A stretch of 64,000 nucleotides of DNA, taken from positions 9,563,501 through 9,627,500 of the forward strand of contig CM060196.1 in NCBI GenBank assembly GCA_030549335.1, given 5' to 3'. Below are positions 24,126 through 35,228 of this stretch, piece after piece. Source of the DNA: Pontederia crassipes. Lineage: Eukaryota; Streptophyta; Magnoliopsida; Commelinales; Pontederiaceae. The translations under genes and the position numbers were made by a program. The notes under the pieces are model-generated. The model was not told the origin of the DNA. It saw only the letters and a program-made list of their open reading frames with translations, and made no database searches. Each line of letters opens with the position of its first letter. Within the stretch, counting starts at the first letter, position 1.

Positions 24126-24449
24126 TTAAGCGAGCCCTGAGCAAGGCATTTCCTCACGGGTTATCATTTGTCCTATCTAGATGGGAGTTTCTCCTTTATG
24201 GATTGGGTTAGCATGCTATAAACTCGGGTCGAGTTCAAAGAAATTTGGGATGGGTAGTGAAATGTCGAGAGATTCAATATTCGACATCTACTAACCTGGA
24301 CCGAGTTTAGGATAAATTGGCCAGTTCCATGGACTTGGGTCGGGTGAAGTATGGCCCGGTCGAGTTTTGTGTTGAACCCGTGCTGGGTTTAATCGAACTC
24401 GGGTCAAGTTCATCTAGTATAACAACATGGCAAAAATATGTAGACTGAG

Positions 24450-24729
24450 CCACAACATGAAATCATATACAAATAAAACATTATAATTGTTACGTAAAGA
24501 GGGAGAGAGATCGCACGAATACGGAAGAACACAAAGATTTACAAGATTCATCCTAAATTGAGCTACGTTCTCGGGCGGCAACGACATGGAATAATGACGA
24601 TTACAAGAATGCGAGATAACCTAGTCGTCGTGGAGTTTATATAGAGAATTCCAATAAGAATATCTGCTGAAGCGCTTGATTATATAGGAGTCACATAGGA
24701 TTATAATTAGGTTCAGATTAGGCATTATC

Positions 24730-24782
<53 letters not shown>

Positions 24783-24840
24783 TAATAATCTACTGGCACA
24801 CAACAAAAATCAACGATGAACTATCACAATGATGTTAACA
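24450..24840 (-). mobile_element. Copia-type LTR remnant, minus orientation
   Basis: Contains AAGAACACAAAGATTTACAA followed by CCTAAATTGAGCTACGTTCT, the common copia U5 phrase in antisense, and a minus-strand TATA (CTCTATATAAACTCC, complement of 24633-24647). An AAT microsatellite lies inside. Neither end could be placed. Confidence 0.5.
24730..24789. repeat. (AAT)n microsatellite
   Basis: About 20 trinucleotide units with one interruption. It yields a poly-Leu frame on the minus strand that is not a gene. Confidence 0.92.
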
Positions 24841-25600
24841 AGAGTTTTGAGATGCAACAAAATAAATAATCACTTAGTTGCCTTTCATCATTAGCTGTAA
24901 CTTAAACAGAGCATTTATTATCATGGATTAGAAGAGCACAATTCGGTTTCACAACATGAAGGGTAATAACATCTTATGGGTTTGTTCAAGGTTTAAGGCA
25001 GATTTATTTTGGAAGAAGATTATTCGGTGATTCTGATTGTTCAGTTTGTCTCCTTATTCCTACAGATCAAACGTCTTATTGACGGTCCTGGATGTCGCGT
25101 CCTCTACTGTCCGGGAAGGAATTCGTGAGAGAGAGAGAGGGGGAAAGGCAAACCATGAGAAAGAAGAGTGGAATTCGTACCATGTTCATTCCTTCCACAA
25201 TTCTGATGAAATTGGTTGGATTATCGGTTTTTAACTCTCATATTTTTGGGGGATTTATTTTGGTGGGATTTAATCCATTGATAGGCTGTTACACGACTCC
25301 CTTCTCTTATAGCCGATCAATGGTTTTTTTTTTTTGTGTGTGGTTATTTTCGGTGATTGTTACAGATGTTCAATCTGTACATAATTTTATTATTAATTTA
25401 TTGATCAGTCAAAAAGTCTTTATGATCTTCACGTGACGTACTCTATGTAAGTTGCGATGGTTATGACCGTCCCCTTCGGTTTATCTGCCAAGTTGCCATT
25501 GACACTCTTATGTAATAAACTTTTTTTTTTCTTATGGTTTTGATGAACAGTGACACATCATTACCGAATAGCATAGACATTTTAGCCTTTAAATATGTTA
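24841..25600. other. Spacer with unassigned frames
   Basis: Two overlapping + frames at 25037-25436 carry an RERERGG stretch from a GAGAGA run and no known domain. Nothing else is supported. Confidence 0.4.
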
Positions 25601-25619
25601 AAAGATAATGCTTAATAGT

Positions 25620-26110
25620 TAAAAGTCTGTTTGGTGCATTACCGATTTAATTAATCAATAATTTAGATCATCACTTAAATATATTATTATTATTTAAATT
25701 ATCGATAATATTATATTATATTATTTGGTAAGCATTGAAAATATAAATCATGACTAAAATAGTTAGAGAGCAAATTACTAAAATACCTCTAAAAATTATT
25801 TTACATGTTCAACATATAGTATCATAAATAAATAAAACAAAAAGTTAATATAAATAAAATGAGATGAGTAAAAAATAATAGTTATTTATAAAAGATTCAA
25901 ATAATTAAATGATATTTATTTAATAATAAAATATTGAAATTAAAAAAAATTATGAAATAAATATTTTTGTCAAAATATATGTCAAGCAACTGATAATATG
26001 AAAAGTCACTTCTCATGCCTGTTATCTGAATTATCAGTGAGGTGATAATTAAAATTATGAGAGCAAGTGAAATTATCGATAATTAATGATAATTAAACAA
26101 AGTAATATGG
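25620..26110. mobile_element. Possible MITE
   Basis: The left end TCTGTTTGGTGCATTACCGA with AATTAATCAATAATTT roughly mirrors the right end (reverse complement TTTGTTTAATTATCATTAAT, TATCGATAATTTC). The interior is A/T-rich and non-coding. The inverted repeat is imperfect and no target duplication is clear. Confidence 0.33.
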
Positions 26111-27326
26111 TGAGCTCTAAAAATTTTAAATAAAATAATCGATAATCTATCTGAATTATCTCGTACGAAACTGTCCCAAAAAGTAATTTGATTATATCTT
26201 AACCATCGTGCTAGTAGGAATTTTATGTTGCGACTTCCTAATTATGGAGTATTTTCGATAATTATAACTCTTTCCTCGACTCAGTCACCCATTTAAATAT
26301 TTTTTCCCTTGCCAACGTTCGAGCCCAATGAGAATAGAAGTCACCTCGTTATTCATTAGGAAATTTTAGTAATGATCATTTCTCAATATATTCATTCAAC
26401 TTTATTTTACATTAATATTACAATCATCAAATTTTAAAAATATTTTAGTCGTAGACGTCACTCGTTTATCGGTGGATCACCAATGTGACGCAAACATAAA
26501 TGCCTACGTAGCATCACATCAATATTTTATCTCTCTTACGCGTTAGATTTAAAAAAAATGACACATCAATAATTTTCTCTATCCTTCGTGCAAACTTAAT
26601 TTTATATATGTATAGCCATTCAATTTTTCATTCAGACATGATCATTCAACTTTTTTAAATTATAGTCACCATCATCATTAAAATTTAAAATAAAAAAAAT
26701 AAAATAAAATAAAAATAAAAAAGGATAGAAGCTTTGTAAGGGGCTACTAAAGATGGATTTTTGAGTCATGAAGAACCATGCTCGAATCAATCAATTTTGA
26801 TCGTGTCAAGTCAGCACAATTCGTATTCGTGCCATGTTGAAAGGTACTTGGATCGACCCGGTATGGTTTGGGCATGGAATTGGATTTGGAATCAATTTTA
26901 CTAAATGACTATTATAAGAAGAAAAAAAAACTTTGTTAGGCTATTTACTAAATGAAATTTAAAAGTAACATTTCATAATTTATGAGTGAGATCTATAGAT
27001 TTTCTATTTATAGTACAAATTCAATTTGAGACTTGATTGACATAAAATAATTGATAAGTATTTATTGGTTGAAACTTATATTTAAAATAGATAATTATGC
27101 ATATGGATAAAACTACTAATATCAATAATAACTAATTAAATGATATAACTAACTCATTTATAAGCGTCACTATTGTCATTCTAAAAAATTATTATTATTT
27201 CAGCGTGTTTATTTTATGAAACTGTCTTTTTTTTTCAAATGACTTGTTTATAAGCTTAGCCAAAGGGGCTAAGGCCAAAAGCTTATTAGTCCATCCGAGT
27301 GATGTCTAGATTGTGTCCGATGGAAG
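26111..27326. other. AT-rich spacer, nothing recognised
   Basis: No coding or RNA gene. A short A-rich run at 26685-26725 and a slightly GC-richer patch at 26760-26880 remain unexplained. Confidence 0.45.
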
Positions 27327-28285
27327 CAGTGGCGGAGCCACATGGGTGCCAGTGGATGCACACACTGGATAAGTAGTACGATACTAGTAGTTTAGCAAAT
27401 GTTATCATAGTTTGGTGCACATAGCACACTAAAGAAGGTTGCCAGTTCAAACATGCATTCCACATGTTTTTAGGAGTTTTCATCATCTGCTTTATTTTCT
27501 CACAAAAAATATACACATGCTAATTCTACATGTTCATTTATTATTTTATTCAATATTTAAATTACTTTTGTAAAGCTTAATTTTTCCAACCTAATATTTT
27601 AATTTCTCTAATATTAATTCGGTTGAGGAAAAAACTTATCAAAGATAATTTGAATATGTAATGTTTTGATTTATCTTGTTCAATTCTATATCATCATAAT
27701 CTAATAATTTATATGTTAGATATATACATCTAACATTATTATTTTTATTTCATATTCATACTTACTTTTACATTGAAATAATTTTAGATTAATTAACAAT
27801 AATGTGAAATAATATCTTGAAAAGCAATATTCATTCAAAAAATATATTTATAATTTTTTTTAGTTTAATTGGATCACTATTTAATTTTTACATTAAAATT
27901 ACTATTTAATACTATTTTCTATATCATCGGGAGAATACATTTCTTGATCATGCATTTGAGTATATATTTTTTAATATCAATTCTTATTTAAATGTTTATG
28001 AATATTTCTAATTATATAGAACTAAAATTAAAATAATTTTATTCTTATTTATCCTAAAAAATGAATATTTTAAAAATAAATTAAATGTTAAAAATGAAAA
28101 AAAATACATATTGTATATTAATAAACATATTATTTGTGAACCTACCTAATGAGTTGGCTGGCTGGGTGGAAGTTAATTGTTTGGGCCCACCCACCAGGTA
28201 CATAAAAGAATAAAATAACATGTGCAGCAAATAAACTATGCCTTGCTTGTTCATCCTTAATAGCGTGCGAGTCATAGATCCGCTG
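27327..28285. mobile_element. Putative hAT-like non-autonomous element
   Basis: The left end CAGTGGCGGAGCCACATGGG is a terminus seen in many plant non-autonomous elements. The right end GAGTCATAGATCCGCTG reads CAGCGGATCTATGACTC on the other strand. The interior is AT-rich and lacks coding. No matching target duplication flanks it, so the right boundary is uncertain. Confidence 0.45.
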
Positions 28286-28623
28286 TCACCTTCACAAAAG
28301 CAGCAAGCAAAGTAGAAGGCAAAAGCTTAGTTCCCACGATTGATTAGTAGAATTGCATTTGACTGACTCGTTGGAAATTAAAAGTTTTATGATCGGAAGC
28401 TATCATTTGATTAGAAAATATCATTCCATTCTTTTATCTCGATTTCGAATTAATTAAATAGTAACAATCTTGAATACTAAACTCCAAATGGGTATCAAAA
28501 GAGAAGCAATAAAAGGCAAAGAGTAAGCAGACGGAGGACAGGCAGCTACTTTATTTATTCCCTCTGCAAAGAATCCCAACGATTCCATTTGTAAAGCCCC
28601 TCCCGGCCTCCCTAAAATTCTTC

Positions 28624-28630
28624 TATTTAA
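28624..28630 (+). promoter_or_regulatory. Candidate TATA box
   Basis: TATTTAA lies 50 bases before the ATG of the plastid TPR-like gene, in a GC-rich proximal region (GACCCGGCCGCACCGGAGAC). Spacing allows a short 5' UTR of about 20-25 bases. Motif only. Confidence 0.4.
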
Positions 28631-28679
28631 ACGTGACCCGGCCGCACCGGAGACGGAGCAGAGCACGCACCGGGCAGCC

Positions 28680-31361
28680 ATGGAAACCGTCCTCTTCCTC
28701 CGGAGCAGCCGAACTTTGAGGCCGTTGGTTGATGTCTCCTCCGTCTACCAGAGGAGGAACGCTCTTGGCAAGCACCAGATGATCAGCTTGCCAATCGCCG
28801 CACGTTCACAGCGACGGATCGTTTGCACCGCTGCCGGCTCGGCATCGACACCACATCCACCTCCAGACGAAATGTTTCCACCGGAGGCCTCCAACCTCCG
28901 GAAAACGCGCACCACGCTCTCGAACATATTTCTGGCTCAGGAGAAGCCAATGCCTGATCTCCCCAGCTTGCCGCTGCATGAAGTGATCGTGCAAGAAGTT
29001 TGGCTCTCCCTTCATATGATTATTGATTATATCCCTTCATATATATATTTTGCATCTGTTATACTGTTCGGTTATGTTCCAAGGGTACGGATACCGTACT
29101 CGTACGAGTAGAGCTACGAGATATGTCAAATTTTAAAAAATTAGGGTACGAGTATGATAATATATTAAATTTATAATATATATAAAAAAATAAATTTTCA
29201 TAATATAAAAATATTAAATTAGCTAATTATGAATTTTTTTAGCATATAAAAATGTACATATAATTATTTACAATAAGATAATAAATAATAAGGGCATTAA
29301 AAAATAATTCGTTAAGAATAAAAGTTCATTCTTAAAAATTAAGTCAGCAAACAATATTTTACCTTGTTAAAATAACTTAAAATACAGTATTTCTTATATT
29401 ATTTATGTGATGTCATGATCATATTTATTCTCATTTTCTTTATTATATATGTTCATCTTATCATTGATTAGTTATTATTTTTTTGAATTTTATCCGATAA
29501 TTTTTTGACATGGTGTACACGAATTATGGGTACGAATACACATTGGAGTACCATTTTTTAAATTAATTATTTATTAAATACGTATGAGTACGAGTACCCC
29601 TAAATACCCACGAAGTATCGGGTATAAGTACGTATCCGGTATGTACCGGATACGTGAAGGAAATCGGAATACCCGTGCATGATAGCTGTTCGGTCAATAG
29701 ACATAGATGTCATGGCATATAGTGATATATGTACAGTCAGAAAGCTACCAAACATGGTAATCTCATAGTATTACAAAGAAATCGGACTTCTCATTAAGTT
29801 ATATCGAAAAAAGAAAAATCTTACAATATCTTCAGCTGACGCATGCATGTGATTCTGAGCAAGCAAGGAGAAAAAGATCAATGGTGTTTTCTTTCTGCAT
29901 TGGAGATTGTACAAATATTTCACTTCTCACATTTTACGTGTTCTTTGGTTGCAGCTGTCAAAAGCGGAAACAGTCAAGTCACTCGTAAAAAATTTTTTGA
30001 AAGCTCAGTTGGCTACCGAGCTGGAACACGATCTGGGGATGTTGCTCGTCACCATGTGCATTGCCATGGTAAAGTAATATATATCAATATTTCATCCTTT
30101 TCTTAATGTTATTCATTTTATAATCTATAAAATAAATTTGGCCATCATGTGGCTTATCTGATAACAAATTTAAAATGTTGATAGACACTTTAAGTGTCAA
30201 GTACCGAAGCTAATTTTAAAAGATAAACTTTTGCATGCTTTGATAAATATGTTTATAATAATAAATTCTGCATTGTTTATAATAAAATCATTAAGTCAAA
30301 TGTTCATGATACATGCCAAATGAAAAATACGTTAATTAAATGTAAAAAAAGGAGGGGCATATTTTTCGAGATGGCATAAGACTAATCGGTCCGTCTTATT
30401 TGAGCTAAGCTAATTAATAGACTTCGGGTGAGAAAAAAATAAAATGAGAGAAAAAATTGTACGGTGAAAAATATTTATAAATCTTTGGAGTTAAAACGAT
30501 AAGTTAATTAGATGATTTGATAAAAAAAATTATAAATAAAAAATAGATATATGGGAATTCTTTGATTATTATTTTTAACTTATAAGGTGTAGATCTAATA
30601 ACTTATAAGTAATTTATTTTCCAAAAAGTACTTATAAATATGTTTCATCCATTGTAATTTCTCATTTATCTTGTTGTATCATCCTTGCACACCAGCGTTT
30701 CCTCCGTTGCCAGATAAGTACTAAATTTTTGGTGCTCAACAAAGTTCAGCTCATTGAGTAATAGTAGTAATAATGAGTAATGACTCATGGCCATGGGTCT
30801 CCAACAAAAATGCATCTACCTAGGAATTGTAAATTGGATTAAATTTATACGCTAAAACAAAGTAACATTACCTTTTTTCTCTCCTTAAATTCTGAACCCT
30901 GCACAAATTCAAGTATAATTTTGAAACAAAATATGGGGAACAAGATCAAATAATGCAGAAAGAATACCAGAAGTATGACATCAATCAAATTAATGCAGAA
31001 ACAATACCAGACGGCGAAAGAATTGTGCGGCAAACTGAAGGAAAAGCTACCCGAAGAAGAACCGGTGTCTCGTCTTCAAATGGTGAATTTCAGCAGCATA
31101 ACAATTAATTAGCACACTTTTCTCTCAATATTACTTGCATCTTTACCTTCTTGCAATGATTTTATTTTCTTTCTTTTTTTAACTTGCCTGCAGGCTGTCA
31201 TAGATATGATGCTGGCTGTGGAGACCATGTTAGAAAGGGAACCAGATGAACAGAAAGGTATCGATCAGATTGAGCTCGCCAAAAAATCATGGAAGACTTA
31301 TACAGGTGTTCACTCCTTTTCTGGAATGCGACCACGTGATATCGAGATCGAGGACAGCTGA
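28680..31361 (+). CDS. Plastid-targeted TPR-like protein (four exons)
   Basis: Proposed exons are 28680-28997, 29955-30068, 30999-31082 and 31194-31361, all phase 0, giving about 227 residues ending RDIEIEDS. Junctions: GAA|GTTTGG (weak), ATG|GTAAAG and ATG|GTGAAT, with acceptors GTTGCAG, AATGCAG and CCTGCAG. The first 55 residues are rich in Ser, Arg and Leu and end ..RRIVCTAAGSAS, a typical chloroplast transit peptide with a likely cut near Val-Cys-Thr-Ala. The rest is helical: LSKAETVKSLVKNFLKAQLA, ELEHDLGMLLVTMCIAM, KQYQTAKELCGKLKEKLPEE and AVIDMMLAVETMLEREPDEQ, like TPR pairs. The GC-rich first exon and ACCATGG-like context support the start. I know no function. The third acceptor is duplicated 40 bases upstream. 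Intron 1 holds a MITE. The last two introns match those of the gene at 2955-4248. Confidence 0.82.
29064..29693. mobile_element. hAT-type MITE in intron 1, with 8-bp target duplication
   Basis: CTGTTCGG flanks the element on both sides (29064-29071 and 29686-29693). The element, 29072-29685 (614 bp), starts TTATGTTCCAAGGGTACGG and ends GAATACCCGTGCATGATAG, so the inverted ends match at most positions (..CCAAGGGTA / ..GCACGGGTA). Subterminal GGGTACGAGTA / ACTCGTAC motifs repeat at both ends. Non-coding. Confidence 0.8.
30951..31010 (+). repeat. 40-bp duplication of the exon 3 splice acceptor
   Basis: TAATGCAGAAAGAATACCAG at 30951 and TAATGCAGAAACAATACCAG at 30991 are 40 bases apart. Both offer a usable TGCAG acceptor, but 40 is not a multiple of 3. 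Only the second keeps the reading frame. Confidence 0.8.
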
Positions 31362-31657
31362 TAATTAAGTCGTCGACCCTTTAATTGTTGCTGATATAAA
31401 TCCAAGGAATCAAATTTCAGATTGCTGCACTACTGATAAACATTGAGTTTTAAAAAACTAAGTTTCAGCAAGCGTTATTGTCGTACGTGTGATAATCTAA
31501 ACATATGCATGCTTTATTTTGTGGACGCTTACTGGTGCATCATCTATCTCAGTTCTTTTTTATCCTGCAACTATCATCCAACCATATTCCTGCAGCTCTT
31601 ATATGAAATAATAAAGATTAATCTCCTGGTTTTAATTTCATGCGGGTTACATATGTT

Positions 31658-31659
<2 letters not shown>

Positions 31660-31718
<59 letters not shown>
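31660..31718. repeat. (CT)n microsatellite
   Basis: About 29 uninterrupted CT units roughly 300 bases downstream of the stop codon, producing a Ser-Leu frame that is not a gene. Confidence 0.92.
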
Positions 31719-31721
<3 letters not shown>

Positions 31722-31799
31722 AACACAGTTGTTCCCAAAATTTCTATCCAACTTTGATTTGGAATTTTGATCCCTCAGCTTATAAATGATAAATAAAAC

Positions 31800-32344
31800 A
31801 AATAATTAATTATTAATATCATAGAAAAATAAAAAAAGAGGAGGAACCTAATTTTAATTCTCAATCTTTATCATAGGCAAAAAGGTTAGAGTTGGCTTTA
31901 TTTTGTACACGTTATATATTAATATTTTTTTATATTAAATAGATCATTTGAATTGAATATCGCGTAGATGTCATTATATTTGTTAAAACTATGAATATGA
32001 AAATATTACTTTTTATATTGGCTTACACGTTTAGAATAAATTGGTAGTTATTAGGACTGGACCCTTCGGTCCGATCGTCTCAATCCTTGGCTGCTAACGT
32101 GGTTCATTCAGACTCCAAAACCGAATTCCCTTTTGGGTCGGTCAAAACCAATCAAACCGTGATTCAAAGATCGGTTGGTTCAATGCATAAAAAACCGAAG
32201 GAAAAAACTTGACTAACCAAAACTCCCAACTACCCACTATTCTGACTCCTCCTGTGACAGCACACGAATGAGCGACCATTCATCCATCGGCGATCTCCTT
32301 GGTGAACGGCGAACCGCGGAAGCACGACGAATCCAAATGGTTGG
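31800..32344. other. Spacer
   Basis: AT-rich, then a patch at 32050-32240 with CTTCGGTCCGATCG, GGTCGGTCAAAACC and AAGATCGGTTGG that looks like hAT-MITE terminal sequence, but no ends could be set. Confidence 0.4.
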
Positions 32345-35228
32345 TGTAACACTCCCTAAATTAGCTCCATGACACATATCGTGAGCAGGTTCCAAAATGC
32401 ATTACACGTTGATTCAAAGTCAACATAACATAGTAATATTAAAATAGCGGAACAATAATATTTAAATATTATTCTACTATTTGAAAACGAAGAGATAAAA
32501 TATAATTGGCCATAGAATATTTAAAAATTATTCTACTAAGTCCAATGTCATCAAGTATACCATGACGGATAGCCCAAACACATAAAGACTCAACGTTTAC
32601 AAGTAAGTCTAACTCCAACATAATCCATAATAAAGGCCCGTAGGCTGACTCATATACCCATAAACAATATGAAGTACTAAGGTCAATGCGAGGCCGACAT
32701 CATGTGCTAACCGTCGTCATGAGCTGGCCATCGACTTCAACCTACTTTTCTATATCTGCACGAACCCGAATGCAAGGGAGGTTCATCTCTCATTAGTTGT
32801 ATTTAAGGAACATAATTAAAATCAATAAAATATGATAAAGGCAGTACTCTGAAATATGTCGATAAACTATTCATGAACAATTCAATTCCATTCGATAACA
32901 ATGACTTCGTTTGCATTACATTAAATGCTCATACGATATCAATCAATGGCTAGTCGATAAATGATTGCATTAACACTTAATGCCCGTGAACGATAACAAT
33001 GTCGATTCTAGCCATTTATAATTCAAGTGATCTTTTTACTAATTCTAAAGTTAGCAAACATTAGCAATCAATATTAGATGAATCCTTTGATGTGTTGTGG
33101 TGCTTGGTTGACCTCAATGCCATGAGGGGCTGGCCAATCCAAATTGACACTCCGAAGTCGTGTCAATTCATAATCCCACATCCGGATCCATGAGTATACA
33201 TATATACATAATAATAGTCAAATTCATTGAAGTCTAAGCTTAAACCACAATGTGTTCAATTCAATATAATTCATTTTAATCCTACGACTTAGCATGCAAT
33301 GTGAATTCTAAATAAGTAAATCCATCGCACAACAATCATGTCAATACATACATAAAACAAAGCATGACATAGCATAGCATTCTTATCGATAAAAACATGA
33401 CAACATGGCATAGCATAACATGATGTAAACTTGTGAACAATTGATAAGAGAATCAGAAAGTTCAATATGCAAAATCATATATTCGGTCGACCGGTCTATT
33501 TACCGATCGACCGATCGCACGACCGAATGAAATAGTGGCTTTCAGCCACTGTTTCACCCATCGGACCGATCGACTGCTCCCCTAAGCGGTTGACCAATTT
33601 AAATAGTGGCTTCCGACCTCATCAGTCGATCGGATTATCGACATCTCGTCCGAATAAAATAGTAGCGATAAAAGATAATGTTATGCATGAACCGGTCGAC
33701 ACTTTTGGTTTGATCAACCGATCTATGCAGTCTATTCGGTCAATCCGATGTCGCGTCCGATTTAAATAATAGCAATCAAGCATATAAAAACTCATGGACC
33801 GATCGAATGCTCGCCCTGACCGATCGATCGATTCATACGAGAATCATGGAGTCGATCACTTGAATCCAACGTCCATGAACACAATCTCATCTACAGGCAC
33901 CCAAGGCTCTACTTAACGTGTTCCATATGTTAAATATTCATAAACAATAATAAAATCGAGAGGAGAAACTACGATTTTCCAAAGTTGACAGATTCGACAC
34001 CTTGTCGATTCCATGTCCGTAACTCACTTCATGAGTCGCTAGATCGACTGATTCTAATTTATCTTCACATTCGACTCTTAGAGCAACATCTAATTTTCTC
34101 ATATTTTATCACTATTTACCCTCATAAATTCTCACAATGACTAAGTAATTACCATATCAACCAGTTTGACAGTTGAGCACTAAACAATTAATATCTCCCT
34201 ATGGACATTTCATTTTGTGAAAAGAAGAAATACTCCTCTATCCACCCCATAAGTTTTGTCCACATATTAGGTAAACACTAATTTTGGTAAATTTTCCAAA
34301 TCTGTCTCGTTGCTCTCCGAGGCAGTTTGATAGTAAGCTACTCTTTTGATCATAACTCTCAGTTCACAGCTTTAAATGAGATGAAACTAAAACCTTTGGA
34401 AACTTGATTTCGAGACCTTTCCAACCATATTCATACACGATTTTTTAGTAACAATAATATATTAAAAAACATGATAGAACATGATACATTAGATCTGGAC
34501 AGATTATAGATGAACATGTTTCTAACCCTTTGAATACATAACTATCATCGTACATCAACTTAGAACTAAGAAGACACGTTCTCAATGGAATTTAGGGCAG
34601 AAAGGTTCATGGGGATTACACATCTAATAAACAATCCATTCCATAAGTTGAAACATCTAATCCATGTGTTAGATGGATTAAAAGGGGTTCACCCTTACAT
34701 ACCTAGAGTTCTTGTCCCAAAAACCCCTCGAATCCAAAGTTGCTTCTTCTTCTTCTCTTCTAGTTGAATGCTCCTCTCTAATTCTTCCTTTCTGATTGGC
34801 TGCCTCTCCTTTCTTCTTCTTCTTACTTGGTCGTCTGCTATAAATAAGAGGGAGGAGTGAGTGAGGGAAAAGGGAGAGAGAGTGGGCTGCTCTTGTTGGT
34901 GTTCGGCTGGGAGGTTTGGGGGAGAAGAAATGAGTGAAGGTGAGTAAGAGAGAGAAGAGAAAGTAGAGGGTTTATTTTTTGTGTTTATTTTGTCTTATCC
35001 CGAATGACAAGAACGTCCTTCAACCACCCCCACTTTTAGGGGCATTATAGCTAACTTTTGCCTTTTTGTCTAAACTAACCTAAAAGTGCTTTTACTTTTA
35101 AGGGTGTTTAGTCCATTGATTAATCCTGATTTTTGGCTTTATATTCTCTTGTCACTTTTGCTAAAAAAACTAAATTTGCCTCTCTGTGTAAGGACATTTT
35201 TGTTCATTCAAGTTTTCTGAGTATTACA
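32345..35228 (-). mobile_element. 2.9-kb gypsy-type LTR, minus orientation
   Basis: On the + strand it begins TGTAACACTCCCTAAATTAG and ends CTGAGTATTACA, so it is an LTR read from the minus strand (TGTAATACTCAG ... GAGTGTTACA). A minus-strand TATTTATAG lies near 34842 and the GGTCGACC array is at 33480-33860. The pyrimidine-rich block 34740-34810 resembles the block flanking the hAT insertion at 46.4 kb, so it belongs to the same family as LTR 44223-55455. No coding region adjoins it and the flanking 5-mers GTTGG and TCTGC do not match, so it is not a clean solo LTR. Confidence 0.65.
33480..33860. repeat. GGTCGACC motif array in minus-strand LTR
   Basis: TTCGGTCGACCGGTCTATTT and ACCGATCGACCGATCGCACG at about 33482-33530, GACCGATCGACTGC at 33564, CCGGTCGACACTT at 33693, GACCGATCGAATGC and GACCGATCGATCG at about 33800-33830, alternating with AATAGTGGCTTTC-type spacers. 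Confidence 0.8.

Larger units (their letters stand above)
22476..24440 (+). mobile_element. 3' LTR of the chromovirus element
   Basis: TGTAATGCCTCACGCTCACG begins directly after the chromodomain frame. The sequence includes the GGTCGACC array at 23340-23740 and a 61-bp repeat. The phrase around 23270-23330 (GTTTGTAGTGAAAACTGATT, AACTTAAGGATT) recurs at about 38850 in LTR 37845, showing the same LTR family. The right end is not sharp; copia-type LTR sequence follows from about 24450. Confidence 0.65.

Noticed and set aside
24621-24806. Poly-Leu membrane-like frame
   Set aside because: AAT microsatellite read on the minus strand.
31443-31757. 104-codon frame downstream of the plastid TPR-like gene
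   Set aside because: Its second half is the CT microsatellite; no domain in the rest.
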